From positions 744,001-808,000 of the forward strand of contig JACJYG010000006.1 in NCBI GenBank assembly GCA_020636215.1: a stretch of 64,000 bases of DNA, read 5' to 3'. How positions within the stretch are numbered: the stretch's first letter is position 1; each line of letters starts with the position of its first letter. This document shows positions 7,675-14,896 of the stretch, piece after piece. The notes beneath the pieces are model-generated. The model searched no databases. It had not been told where the DNA came from and saw only the letters and a program-made list of their open reading frames with translations. Position numbers and translations under genes: made by a program. Source of the stretch: Lewinellaceae bacterium (GTDB lineage Bacteria; Bacteroidota; Bacteroidia; Chitinophagales; Saprospiraceae).

Positions 7675-8148
7675 ATGCAAAAGAAACTTTTAAATTCAAT
7701 TTTAATCTTGTCGTTGGGAATGCTAATAATTGTAAATATCGGCTGTGACAAGAAAACAGACTGTTGTACGATAATAGATACAGACGTACAAATCCTGTAC
7801 AGAAATGAATTGGGCGAAAATTTAATAAACAGTACGACCGACTTTGAAGAAACGAATATCAAAGTGTACTATAAAAACGGAAATGAATTTGAATATATTT
7901 ATAAAGGAAATTTAGATTTACCAAATATGCACCGAATTGATGAAGATGAAAACGGAAATTTAATTCTGACTATTTTTCCTTCAAATTATTACGAGAGTAA
8001 TCAATCTACAACTTTGATTGAATTAAATCAAAATGTTGTTGACATTTTGGTATGTGAATTTGAATTAGGTAGTAATCGGGAAATCTGTAAGAGAGCGTGG
8101 TTGAATGGGATTGAAATGGTGAATAGATTTATTGAAATAGAAAAATGA
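7675..8148 (+). CDS. Cassette 5: lipoprotein of unknown function
   Basis: A 157-residue protein with a lipoprotein signal peptide: a hydrophobic run LNSILILSLGMLIIVNIG and a lipobox Cys at about residue 24 (VNIGC), followed by the hydrophilic DKKTDC. The mature part is acidic, with mixed beta propensity, four further cysteines near CC (32-33) and in VCEFELGSNREIC. No family was recognised. Lipidation would place it in the periplasm or on the outer membrane surface. It is the only gene of cassette 5; the stop lies 6 bp before the attC R' box. Confidence 0.65.
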   Translation: MQKKLLNSILILSLGMLIIVNIGCDKKTDCCTIIDTDVQILYRNELGENLINSTTDFEETNIKVYYKNGNEFEYIYKGNLDLPNMHRIDEDENGNLILTIFPSNYYESNQSTTLIELNQNVVDILVCEFELGSNREICKRAWLNGIEMVNRFIEIEK

Positions 8149-8154
8149 AAACGA

Positions 8155-8225
8155 ACCGAGAACAAAGCATATAACGGTCATGTCGGCTAAACGCCGCCAC
8201 GCCGTATATGCAGGACGTTATGCCC
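8155..8225 (+). other. attC site 5
   Basis: R' box ACCGAGAAC at 8155-8163, R'' box GTTATGCCC at 8217-8225, crossover G8217|T8218. Inner arms GCATATAACGG and CCGTATATGC pair. Its middle is nearly the same as that of attC 1. Confidence 0.85.
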
Positions 8226-8250
8226 AATAGATGTTCGTTATGCCCAATAG
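8217..8250 (+). repeat. 20-bp tandem duplication of the attC core at the start of cassette 6
   Basis: GTTATGCCCAATAG occurs at 8217-8230 and again at 8237-8250, separated by ATGTTC. The second copy repeats the R'' core plus the first bases of the cassette, as if a recombination or repair event had duplicated the crossover region. Confidence 0.8.
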
Positions 8251-8266
8251 AAGTAATAAAGGATAA

Positions 8267-8878
8267 ATGAAAAGAAATAAACATATTGATAGTGAGTTTA
8301 ATCAGGTGATAATACTAGGGTTATTACTAGTGATACTTCTAATTGCGTTGATTGGAATAGATTTATATATGAAATTCATTTCTGGAGACATAATTCGATA
8401 CCTAAAAATCATCGTAATCATAATACTGATTTATGAAATACTCAAAATTTCAGGGAGGCTCATTGAAAATAGGTTATTGCGAAAGAAAATGGATTCGAGT
8501 GAATTCGAATTAATGCTCAAATCAAAAAATTTTGACAATATTGCAGGAGATTATTATGAAGGTGTAAGGAGTGGATATTATTCACGAATATTCGATTTTA
8601 AGATGAAAAACACCATTCCTTTTCAAGTGACTAACCAGTTATTTGTTGATTTATTTTGTGATTGTTCTAGGTTGTCAGAAAAGGAAATCGAAGAAATTGA
8701 AGATAAAAACTTTATCGTGACTCATATTTCAATTCGAAGAGTGATTTCGAATTGGGTGGAGAGATATGATATTAATAGAATATCTTTGATTTTGGATGAT
8801 CAAGTAAAGCTTGCAGAAAGATTTGATTTAGTGCCAATAAAAAAAGCTCAATTAGAGAAAGAGGATTTTTGGGCATAA
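8267..8878 (+). CDS. Cassette 6: two-helix membrane protein of unknown function
   Basis: A 203-residue protein with two N-terminal transmembrane helices (about 14-35, VIILGLLLVILLIALIGIDLY, and 43-64, YLKIIVIIILIYEILKI) and a cytoplasmic domain of about 135 residues. This part is charged and mixed alpha/beta, with CDCSRLSEKEIEEIEDKNF and a basic stretch ISIRRVISNWVERY. No catalytic motif was recognised. Small two-helix proteins with a soluble domain are frequent among abortive-infection effectors, but nothing here proves that role. The stop codon lies inside the R' box of attC 6 (GGGCATAAC), so the recombination site and the coding end overlap. Confidence 0.6.
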   Translation: MKRNKHIDSEFNQVIILGLLLVILLIALIGIDLYMKFISGDIIRYLKIIVIIILIYEILKISGRLIENRLLRKKMDSSEFELMLKSKNFDNIAGDYYEGVRSGYYSRIFDFKMKNTIPFQVTNQLFVDLFCDCSRLSEKEIEEIEDKNFIVTHISIRRVISNWVERYDINRISLILDDQVKLAERFDLVPIKKAQLEKEDFWA

Positions 8879-8942
8879 CACCGTGCAGAACGGCCAGCCC
8901 TCCTAAGCGTCGGGCCGTCGTCTGCACCAAACGTTGTAGGTC
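8871..8942 (+). other. attC site 6
   Basis: R' box GGGCATAAC at 8871-8879, R'' box GTTGTAGGTC at 8933-8942, crossover G8933|T8934. Inner arms GTGCAGAACGGCC and GGCCGTCGTCTGCAC pair with bulges. It is unlike the other two attC types in its body sequence. Confidence 0.8.
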
Positions 8943-8964
8943 ATGAAAAAGAAAAAGAAAACCA

Positions 8965-9762
8965 ATGTGGTTCAAAAAAGAATTACCAGATGACTTAGGA
9001 AAGAGAGAAATGGAAAGGCTTAAAGCCTACGTTGGATATTCACATTCAGATATGAATTTGGTGGGACAGTATGAAAATGCTGTTGATATTCTATTCAACC
9101 ATATCATTGAAAACAAACAAAGAATTGATGTAATAGCGCACCCATTGTTGTATTTAATGAGGCATTCAATTGAATTGGCTCTAAAAGAAAATATTCGATA
9201 TTTAAATAAATATAGCAATCTCGGATTAAGCAAAATAAAGACTCATTCAATTGACGATTTATTTATAGAATTTGAAAGGCATTATGAAAAGATTGCTAAT
9301 GATATGAATTTTAAAAATGAGTTAGAAGATGAGTATAATAAATATGCAGATGATTTGAGATCGCTCATTCAAAAACTTGGGAATGATTGGAGTTCATTTA
9401 GGTATGTTTATTCAACAACGGGGCAAAAGGTATTTAACCACACAGAAATCTTGAATTTACATGATGTAAAAAAATTATATGATAAGTCAAGTATTTTTTT
9501 AACACATACTGCGGATGTAATTTCGCCTTATACCGATTATGAAGACTATTTAAAATTTGACCAATCAATTAAGCATGATAGCCTTGGGTTTGTGAAACTT
9601 TGTTTTGCTTCTTTTAAGAAGGATTGGCTAATCGAGAGATTAAATGAATTGCATGAAAGCATAAAACCGAATAAAGTATGGCATGATGAAGAAGAAGGTT
9701 GCTACCTTCATTTAAAAATAGCTAACAAAAAATGTTATGTAATTCCAATGAATAAAAAATGA
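8965..9762 (+). CDS. Cassette 7, gene A: HEPN-like helical protein
   Basis: A 265-residue, mainly helical protein. The block HPLLYLMRHSIELALKENI (about 59-77) followed by KTHSIDDLF (92-100) is the pattern of a broad group of HEPN-like proteins: an H-x-IEL-x-LK helix, then a second His at a fixed distance (His67 to His94, 27 residues). The downstream gene product has the same pattern with exactly the same spacing, so the two are distant paralogues. The typical HEPN RNase motif Rx4-6H was not found with confidence, so nuclease activity is not claimed. The C-terminus (about 225-265) has WHDEEEGCYLHLKI and looks like a separate small beta unit. The stop overlaps the next start (ATGA). Confidence 0.6.
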   Translation: MWFKKELPDDLGKREMERLKAYVGYSHSDMNLVGQYENAVDILFNHIIENKQRIDVIAHPLLYLMRHSIELALKENIRYLNKYSNLGLSKIKTHSIDDLFIEFERHYEKIANDMNFKNELEDEYNKYADDLRSLIQKLGNDWSSFRYVYSTTGQKVFNHTEILNLHDVKKLYDKSSIFLTHTADVISPYTDYEDYLKFDQSIKHDSLGFVKLCFASFKKDWLIERLNELHESIKPNKVWHDEEEGCYLHLKIANKKCYVIPMNKK

Positions 9763-10379
9763 AAAAAATATTTACAGGTAACGAAGACTTTAACAAAACT
9801 GCTTTCCTAAATTGGAGAACCTCAAAACATGAAGACATTGGTAACATGCTTGTATTGGCTGAGGGATTTTTGAGTTCGGCAATAGAGTTGTCAAAAACTT
9901 GCATTAAGGATAATAAAGATAAAAAGGCGGATATGTTGATTTTTCCAATATTAATGAACGCAAATCATGGGATTGAACTTTACCTGAAATCATTGATATG
10001 GACATTAAATAAATTGACAAATTCAAAATTCAAAATTGAGGGTAAGCACGATATCCAGCAAATGTTTCAAACAGTTCAAGCCAAAATAAAAGACTACAAA
10101 GATAATGATTGGTTAGCATCTTTTAATGAAAAAAATCAAAATCTCGCGGAATATATAGATGAACTGTTTCTTCTCATCTCAACTGCTGGAGACAAGGATA
10201 ATATGGATTTTTCAAGATACCCAATTACAAAAAAATACGAAAATCATTTTTATGTAGATAGCTTGAATAATGTGGAAATAGATTTAGAGAATTTCGCTGA
10301 AAGATTTGAGCAAATTAAGGAGGCTCTGGATGAAAGAGCATCCTATTTCTTTTATCAAGAACTTAAAGGAGAATGGTGA
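9759..10379 (+). CDS. Cassette 7, gene B: second HEPN-like helical protein
   Basis: A 206-residue helical protein. The block FPILMNANHGIELYLKSLI (about 62-80) and KHDIQQMF (96-103) mirror those of gene A, with His70 and His97 again 27 residues apart. The rest is charged helices; no membrane segment or signal peptide is present. The start lies within the last four bases of gene A, which means coupled translation and probably a complex of the two proteins. Paired HEPN-like proteins are common in toxin-antitoxin and anti-phage modules, so a defence role is a reasonable guess, not shown. Confidence 0.6.
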   Translation: MKKIFTGNEDFNKTAFLNWRTSKHEDIGNMLVLAEGFLSSAIELSKTCIKDNKDKKADMLIFPILMNANHGIELYLKSLIWTLNKLTNSKFKIEGKHDIQQMFQTVQAKIKDYKDNDWLASFNEKNQNLAEYIDELFLLISTAGDKDNMDFSRYPITKKYENHFYVDSLNNVEIDLENFAERFEQIKEALDERASYFFYQELKGEW

Positions 10380-10388
10380 AAGGAAAAC

Positions 10389-10459
10389 GACCTACAACAA
10401 AGCACATATTCCATAGCCTCCATGCGTCGGCTACGTCATATGTGCTGGGCGTTGGTGGC
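10389..10459 (+). other. attC site 7
   Basis: R' box GACCTACAAC at 10389-10398, R'' box GTTGGTGGC at 10451-10459, crossover G10451|T10452. Inner arms GCACATAT and ATATGTGC pair. The left arm ACAAAGCA is shared with sites 1 and 5. Confidence 0.85.
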
Positions 10460-10489
10460 AAGTAAAAAAAGAATCAGCAAAAAACAGAT

Positions 10490-11224
10490 ATGAATATCAA
10501 GGAACAATTAGATAAAGTTTGGGCTAAAGATTATATTAATCAATTACCTGATTTTGTTAAGGAGCGAGGTTTTGTGTATTCAATTAACAATTCGGAAAAG
10601 GATATTCTAGTAACAGGAATTAATCCATCCTTTAGACAAGATGCTGATGACCTTAACTCTTATGGTTTTGATTTTCAAAAAACATTAAAAGAAACGAAAT
10701 GGAATAATTATTGGGGTCCATTAAAAAGGATTTTAATTGACGCCGATAATAATATAGACTTGAAAGACAGAACAGCCTATTTGGATATATTTTACTTTAG
10801 AGAGAAAGAGCAGAAAAAATTAAGAAATGGAATTCTAAAAAAATCAAATGGTGTTGAATTTTTAGTTGACCAATTAGTTATTACCCAGCACTCAATCGAA
10901 GAAATCATTAAGCCCAAAGTTATCGTTGTGAAGAATAAAGAATCTGCTGCATATTGGGGTAAATTATCTGAACAAGGATTTATTTGGATGGGGTATCAGT
11001 TTGAGTACCTGCAAAGTTTTAATTGTGGCAAATTGTATAAAATATCTGGTTTAATAGATTCAACAGAACGAATTGCTCCAGATATCGATAAGACAAATTT
11101 GAAAGGCTCTCTAATTTTATTTTCAGAGCATATATCTCAATACACTAAAAAGGAAAAAAGACCAACAGCAGTTTTGATAAATGACTTTTTGGAAAAGTAT
11201 TATAAACTAAAAAAGGAGGATTAA
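10490..11224 (+). CDS. Cassette 8: possible uracil-DNA-glycosylase-fold protein
   Basis: A 244-residue soluble protein. Residues 38-47 read DILVTGINPS, similar to the first active-site strand of UDG-superfamily proteins (G-x-N-P-S/G), and a later strand IKPKVIVVKNKESAAYWGK (about 139-157) sits where these proteins have their central kPkvIv strand. YLDIFYF (about 98-104) could be the strand between. The usual catalytic Asp/His loop (GQDPYH or equivalent) is not visible, so activity is doubtful and the fold itself is tentative. The alternative is an unrelated alpha/beta protein. It is the only gene of cassette 8. Confidence 0.45.
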   Translation: MNIKEQLDKVWAKDYINQLPDFVKERGFVYSINNSEKDILVTGINPSFRQDADDLNSYGFDFQKTLKETKWNNYWGPLKRILIDADNNIDLKDRTAYLDIFYFREKEQKKLRNGILKKSNGVEFLVDQLVITQHSIEEIIKPKVIVVKNKESAAYWGKLSEQGFIWMGYQFEYLQSFNCGKLYKISGLIDSTERIAPDIDKTNLKGSLILFSEHISQYTKKEKRPTAVLINDFLEKYYKLKKED

Positions 11225-11232
11225 AAGCACCA

Positions 11233-11303
11233 GCCCACAATACCAGCTACCTGACCATACTCCGCATGCGCTCCGTACGGCAGGTAGCCCAACGTTTGGT
11301 GCC
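11233..11303 (+). other. attC site 8
   Basis: R'-like box GCCCACAA at 11233-11240, R'' box GTTTGGTGCC at 11294-11303, crossover G11294|T11295. The body is of the same type as sites 3 and 4. The R' box matches the start of its cassette (TTGGTGGC) only imperfectly, which suggests decay by point changes. Confidence 0.75.
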
Positions 11304-11323
11304 ACCAAGAAAAAAAATAAAGA

Positions 11324-12544
11324 ATGGAAATACTCTTAGAAAAAGTTGGAATATTGAATCTCAGATATGAAAAGCTGAGAAACGAAAATGAGTTCAATAT
11401 ATTCACTTTACTGAGAAATCATAACGATGAAGTAAATCTGCATTCAAGATTTATTTACGAACTTTTAAATCCGAATGGAACTCATAGACAAGAAAATGAA
11501 TTTTTAGCCTCTTTTTTAGAGACAGTAGAAATTGAAGATTTTGACTTAAACGGAATACAAATTTTTAAAGAAAGTGGAAATATTGACATCTTAATTACGA
11601 ATCGAAATCAAGCCATAATATTAGAGAACAAGATTTGGGCGGGAGACCAAAAACGACAGCTTGAACGATATTACAACAAAATTAAAAAACAAGGCTATGA
11701 AGAAATTTGGATTGTTTATTTAACCCTGAATGAAGATTTACCAACAAAGAAAAGTCTTGGAAAATTACCAGAAAATATAATCAATGATTTTTTAATTACA
11801 ATCTCATATTCTTATCATATCTCCGAATGGTTAGAGAAGTGTATTTCGATAAGTTCGAGAAAACCGCTTTTAAGAGAGACGATAATTCAATATAATAATC
11901 TCGTGCAAGAGCTAACAGGAAAATCAATGAGTAAAGACCAAAGAAAAGAAGTTTACGAACTATTATCGCAACAAGATAACATTCACAAAGCATTGACAAT
12001 TGCATCGAATTGGATACATGTAAGGTGGCATTTAGAATGGGATTTTTGGACAGACTTTGAAAATATAATTTCTGAGGAATATGAAATATTACCAATTCAA
12101 AAATATTCGACTTCTGCTTTAGATAGTGTAATTCATAAGAGCAGAAATCGAAATCCTTGGTATGGAATCATGTTTGAGATATTTTCATTTGAAGAGGATA
12201 GGTTTTGCCTTTTCATTGAAAGAGGTTGGAATGATTTATACTATGGAATCACAATTTTGAATAACAAAAAGAGAGACCCAAAGAAACATGATGAGTATTC
12301 CGAATTTGCGAGTAAATTGAATGAGTTCACAGATTGGGAGAAAGAACATGTTTGGTTAGGTGGAAACTACTTGAATCCAAGTATTAATTTCACTTCGTTT
12401 TCAAGTGAAGAAACGTTGAATTTAATTAAAAAAGAATACAGAAATCAATTCCTGAAAAAGAATTGGGGTGAAATCAAGAAATTCATAGAAAAAGTAAAAA
12501 AAATGAAGGCAGCACCGAACAAAGCATCAACCCCATTAAGTTAA
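11324..12544 (+). CDS. Cassette 9: PD-(D/E)XK nuclease family protein, 3' end altered by IS insertion
   Basis: A 406-residue protein of the PDDEXK_4 type (PF14281). It begins with a helix, then NIFTLLRNHNDEVNLHSRFIYELLNP (about 25-50, with Glu36 and the H-S pair), Asp88 in SGNIDILI and the ExK core ILENKI (Glu101, Lys103), followed by AGDQKRQLERYY. These residues form a complete nuclease centre. The family occurs in anti-phage loci, and DNA cleavage is the expected activity. The last residues (about APNKASTPLS) are read through the attC left arm into the terminal repeat of the IS element; the TAA stop at 12542-12544 belongs to the IS. The native C-terminus was probably slightly different, but the catalytic domain is intact. 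Confidence 0.75.
   Translation: MEILLEKVGILNLRYEKLRNENEFNIFTLLRNHNDEVNLHSRFIYELLNPNGTHRQENEFLASFLETVEIEDFDLNGIQIFKESGNIDILITNRNQAIILENKIWAGDQKRQLERYYNKIKKQGYEEIWIVYLTLNEDLPTKKSLGKLPENIINDFLITISYSYHISEWLEKCISISSRKPLLRETIIQYNNLVQELTGKSMSKDQRKEVYELLSQQDNIHKALTIASNWIHVRWHLEWDFWTDFENIISEEYEILPIQKYSTSALDSVIHKSRNRNPWYGIMFEIFSFEEDRFCLFIERGWNDLYYGITILNNKKRDPKKHDEYSEFASKLNEFTDWEKEHVWLGGNYLNPSINFTSFSSEETLNLIKKEYRNQFLKKNWGEIKKFIEKVKKMKAAPNKASTPLS
12512..12533 (+). other. Left arm of attC site 9, cut by the IS element
   Basis: GCACCGAAC at 12512-12520 is close to the complement of the start of cassette 9 (TTTGGTGCC), and AAAGCATCAACC follows as in the left arms of attC 1 and 5. The right half is missing here; the IS terminal repeat begins at 12534. 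Confidence 0.6.
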
Positions 12545-14082
12545 GCCCCAAAACCGAAACCAAAGGGTGAAAACCCGCAGCTCCGCTGCCATTGCGCCGG
12601 AGCAACGCAAAGATAATAAAGCGGGGCAAAAGAGCCCCTTCCCACCGGCTTGGCCGATGGCCCCGAATTTTGACAGGAGAGCGTGTCGCCCGGGCGGGCT
12701 AAAGCGAGGGTTTGTAATTGGGTTCGTAGATATGGCGCTCTGCCCCTCGCATCAGGCGCTTTTTGCGGACGCGGTTTTTGTCCGTTCGGATAGGCTCCAG
12801 GACAGAAAGAAGTAGGGCCAGGAGTTCTTTGACTCTGGCCCACCATCGTTTAGGCCCGTCCAGCAAGAGTGCCGGCAGGAAACGTTTGAGATAGCCCAGG
12901 CCAACATTTCGGTTGAGCTGATAGGCATACTTTCTGCCTTGCGTTTTTTGGCCCACTTGCTTTTCCAGAGCGAACTGGCACATGCTCTGCAGGTTGAACA
13001 GGGCGAACATAGCCCACACTTCCTGCCGGATGCTCTCATTGGTATAGGAAGCGAAGACAGCCGCCTGGAAGTAGCTTTTGAGGATATGGAAGCAGGTTTC
13101 CACGCCCCAACGGGAGTTGTACAGTCCGGCGAAGTGCCGGCGGTGGTACTTTCGGCGGTGGAGCAGGGATGTCATGAGCACCTCTACCTCGCCGTTGGGC
13201 AGTTCAACACGGATGAGGCGGTAACGGATGGTGTCCTTACGGCTAACTTTGTGTCCGAGTTTGCGCAGGCAGCGCGTGGCCCTTTCGGGCATAGGGGTTT
13301 CGACGAGCAGTTCTGGGGCCCTGCTTTTAAGGAAAGCTACGACAGTAGGGTTAAAATCCTTTTTGAGGCGGATGATGCAATTGCTGCCGTAGAACATGTG
13401 GAGGTAAAGCACGGCATAGCTGGCGAAGCCCCTGTCGTAAATGACAATGACATCCTTCGGAATGTCTTTGATGGCGGGGCAAGCCATGGTAACTTCGGCA
13501 AATTCCCGGGGATGCAATGCCACCTTGACAAGGATCTTATTGAGGACGTCATAGTAGCACAACAGCCGGGTGGAAGGCACCCTGGAATGCTGGTTCTGAT
13601 GCCAACCGAAGGCATTGCCCACCCAGGCTTCATTTGGCAGGCGCAGGCCGGTGCCGTCACAAGCCCACAGTCGGAAGCCTTTCCAGCGTTTGGCCGGAAA
13701 GCGGCGGTAGAATACCTGGGTGGTGTGAAGAAAGAAGCTTGTAAAGAATACCGCTTTGAGCTTTCGCCGGGCTTGCACAAAGGCGCTTTTGGTGGCTGTG
13801 TCCAGCTTAAGCGCCCGGAAGAAATCGAATAGCTCGATGGAAAGCGTTTTCTTTAAAAGGGAAAGCACCAGGACGGCAGTGCGCTCGAAAGTGAGTTGCC
13901 GGCAGCGGGTAAAGGCGGTAGCGGGCGCGTAAAGGAATTGTTGGCGGTTAGCTTCATCGAGTTGCAGAAAGCGCCGCAAGTCCTGGCAAGCCCATCGCAA
14001 AGCGTTTTTCACGGGGCGGGTTTTTCGCTGAAATTACGAAAAAGGCTTGATCCGGAAACAGGGTGTTGAGCTTAACTTAATG
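12534..14082 (-). mobile_element. IS4-family insertion sequence, complete copy
   Basis: About 1.55 kb. The terminal inverted repeats share CATTAAGTTAAGC at the left (12534-12546) and at the right end (complement, 14070-14082), with further partial matches inside. It encodes one intact transposase on the minus strand. The expected target duplication is not cleanly visible: the left flank GAACAAAGCATCAACCC recurs to the right of the element, but shifted by about six bases and directly in front of the next copy. The element has landed in attC site 9. Confidence 0.85.
12699..14012 (-). CDS. IS4-family transposase
   Basis: A 437-residue DDE transposase that cuts and joins the ends of the surrounding element. 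Catalytic residues are visible in order: Asp119 in LWACDGTGLRLP, Asp193 in IVIYDRGFASYA, and Glu305 within the IS4-family YREK signature, YNSRWGVETCFHILK (Y, two residues, R, three residues, E, six residues, K). The frame is uninterrupted, so the element may be active. The C-terminus is basic (RIRTDKNRVRKKRL). Codon use is GC-rich like the chromosome and unlike the AT-rich cassettes it interrupts, which suggests the IS is native to this genome rather than brought in with the cassettes. Confidence 0.9.
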   Translation of the reverse strand: MKNALRWACQDLRRFLQLDEANRQQFLYAPATAFTRCRQLTFERTAVLVLSLLKKTLSIELFDFFRALKLDTATKSAFVQARRKLKAVFFTSFFLHTTQVFYRRFPAKRWKGFRLWACDGTGLRLPNEAWVGNAFGWHQNQHSRVPSTRLLCYYDVLNKILVKVALHPREFAEVTMACPAIKDIPKDVIVIYDRGFASYAVLYLHMFYGSNCIIRLKKDFNPTVVAFLKSRAPELLVETPMPERATRCLRKLGHKVSRKDTIRYRLIRVELPNGEVEVLMTSLLHRRKYHRRHFAGLYNSRWGVETCFHILKSYFQAAVFASYTNESIRQEVWAMFALFNLQSMCQFALEKQVGQKTQGRKYAYQLNRNVGLGYLKRFLPALLLDGPKRWWARVKELLALLLSVLEPIRTDKNRVRKKRLMRGAERHIYEPNYKPSL

Positions 14083-14104
14083 ATCATGAACAAAGCATCA
14101 ACCC

Positions 14105-14548
14105 CATTAAGTTAAGCCCCAAAACCGAAACCAAAGGGTGAAAACCCGCAGCTCCGCCGCCATTGCGCCGGAGCAACGCAAAGATAATGAAGCGGGGCAA
14201 AAGAGCCCCTTCCCAACAGCTTGGCCGATGGCCCCGAATTTTGACAGACAGGAGAGCGTGTCGCCCGGGCGGGCTAAAGCGAGGGTTTGTAATTGGGTTC
14301 GTAGATATGGCGCTCTGCCCCTCGCATCAGGCGCTTTTTGCGGACGCGGTTTTTGTCCGTTCGGATAGGCTCCAGGGTGGAAAGGAGTATAGAACTAGGA
14401 GTTCTTTGACGCTTGCTTCATTGTGAGCCGCAGAAAGCGCCGCAAGTCCTGGCAAGCCCATCGCAAAGCGTTTTTCACGGGGCGGGTTTTTCGCTGAAAT
14501 TATGGAAAAGGCTTGGTCCGGAAACAGGGTGTTGGGCTTAACTTAATG
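14105..14548. mobile_element. Internally deleted copy of the same IS (non-autonomous)
   Basis: It has the same left end (CATTAAGTTAAGCCCC) and right end (GGGCTTAACTTAATG) as the complete copy. The first about 300 bp and last about 120 bp are nearly identical to it, while the transposase core (12826-13962 in the full copy) is absent. Small differences (for example an extra GACA after TTTTGACA) show that it has diverged a little. It could be moved by the intact transposase next door. Confidence 0.8.
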
Positions 14549-14570
14549 GGCAGGAACAAAGTGCCAACCC

Positions 14571-14755
14571 CATTAAGTTAAGCCCCAAAACCAAAACCCA
14601 AGCGTAAAAAACCACTACTCCGCCCCCGGCTGGGTGGAAAATCCGAAAGATCATAGAGGGGGCAAAAGCGCCCCCTGGCCGTCAGCCAGGCAGGTAGCCC
14701 TGAATTTGTGCAGGCCCGCAGCTAGCCCAGGGAAGTTTGAATCTGGATCGGGCCG
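14571..14755. mobile_element. Diverged left-end fragment of a related IS
   Basis: It starts with CATTAAGTTAAGCCCC, like the two copies before it, and then follows them only loosely (GGGGCAAAAGCGCCCC matches GGGGCAAAAGAGCCCC, and GCCCTGAATTTGTG matches the CCCCGAATTTTG region). No right end was found. It is probably the relic of an older insertion. Confidence 0.5.
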
Positions 14756-14777
14756 GAGCGCGCGCCACAGTGTTAAA

Positions 14778-14808
14778 GGCCGCGACGTGTATGCCAAACC
14801 GTTACGGC
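14778..14808 (+). other. Possible right half of an attC site left behind the IS cluster
   Basis: The sequence ending GTGTATGCCAAACC-GTTACGGC resembles the right half of attC 1 (TGTATGCAACC-GTTGTGTGC), with a crossover-like G|TT at 14801. If real, it would mark the original right border of the cassette array. No matching left arm is present. Confidence 0.3.
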
Positions 14809-14896
14809 TAACGCAAAAAAAATGAACAACACTTGCCGGGCTATGGATATCTCTGATAATCATCATTTCATAACTTTTTAAACCGGTAAATGCAGT

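Larger units (their letters stand above)
4234..12533 (+). mobile_element. Integron cassette cluster without integrase (CALIN), nine cassettes
   Basis: Eight complete attC-like sites of about 67-72 bp recur at about 0.3-1.5 kb intervals. The decisive test is that the first bases of a cassette (TTRRRY after the crossover G) are complementary to the R' box of the attC site that ends the same cassette. This holds for cassette 1 (TTCGCTGC / GCAGCGAA), 2 (TTGTGTGC / GCACACAA), 3 (TTAGGC / GCCTAA), 4 (TTAGCGG / CCGCTAA), 5 (TTCTCGG / CCGAGAA), 6 (TTATGCCC / GGGCATAA) and 7 (TTGTAGGTC / GACCTACAA), and imperfectly for 8 and 9. Cassette starts are 4234, 5039, 6429, 7307, 7648, 8218, 8934, 10452 and 11295. 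All genes point the same way and are AT-rich against the surrounding chromosome. No integron integrase gene is in the window. Confidence 0.9.

Noticed and set aside
12939..13832. Long plus-strand frame of 297 codons inside the IS
   Set aside because: It is antisense to the transposase, which has a full catalytic set; the frame is a shadow of GC-rich codon use.
14070..14117. Hairpin GCTTAACTTAATG...CATTAAGTTAAGC considered as an attC site (GCTTAAC and GTTAAGC fit the R box consensus)
   Set aside because: The arms are exactly the terminal repeats of the two abutting IS copies, which explains the pairing without invoking a recombination site.
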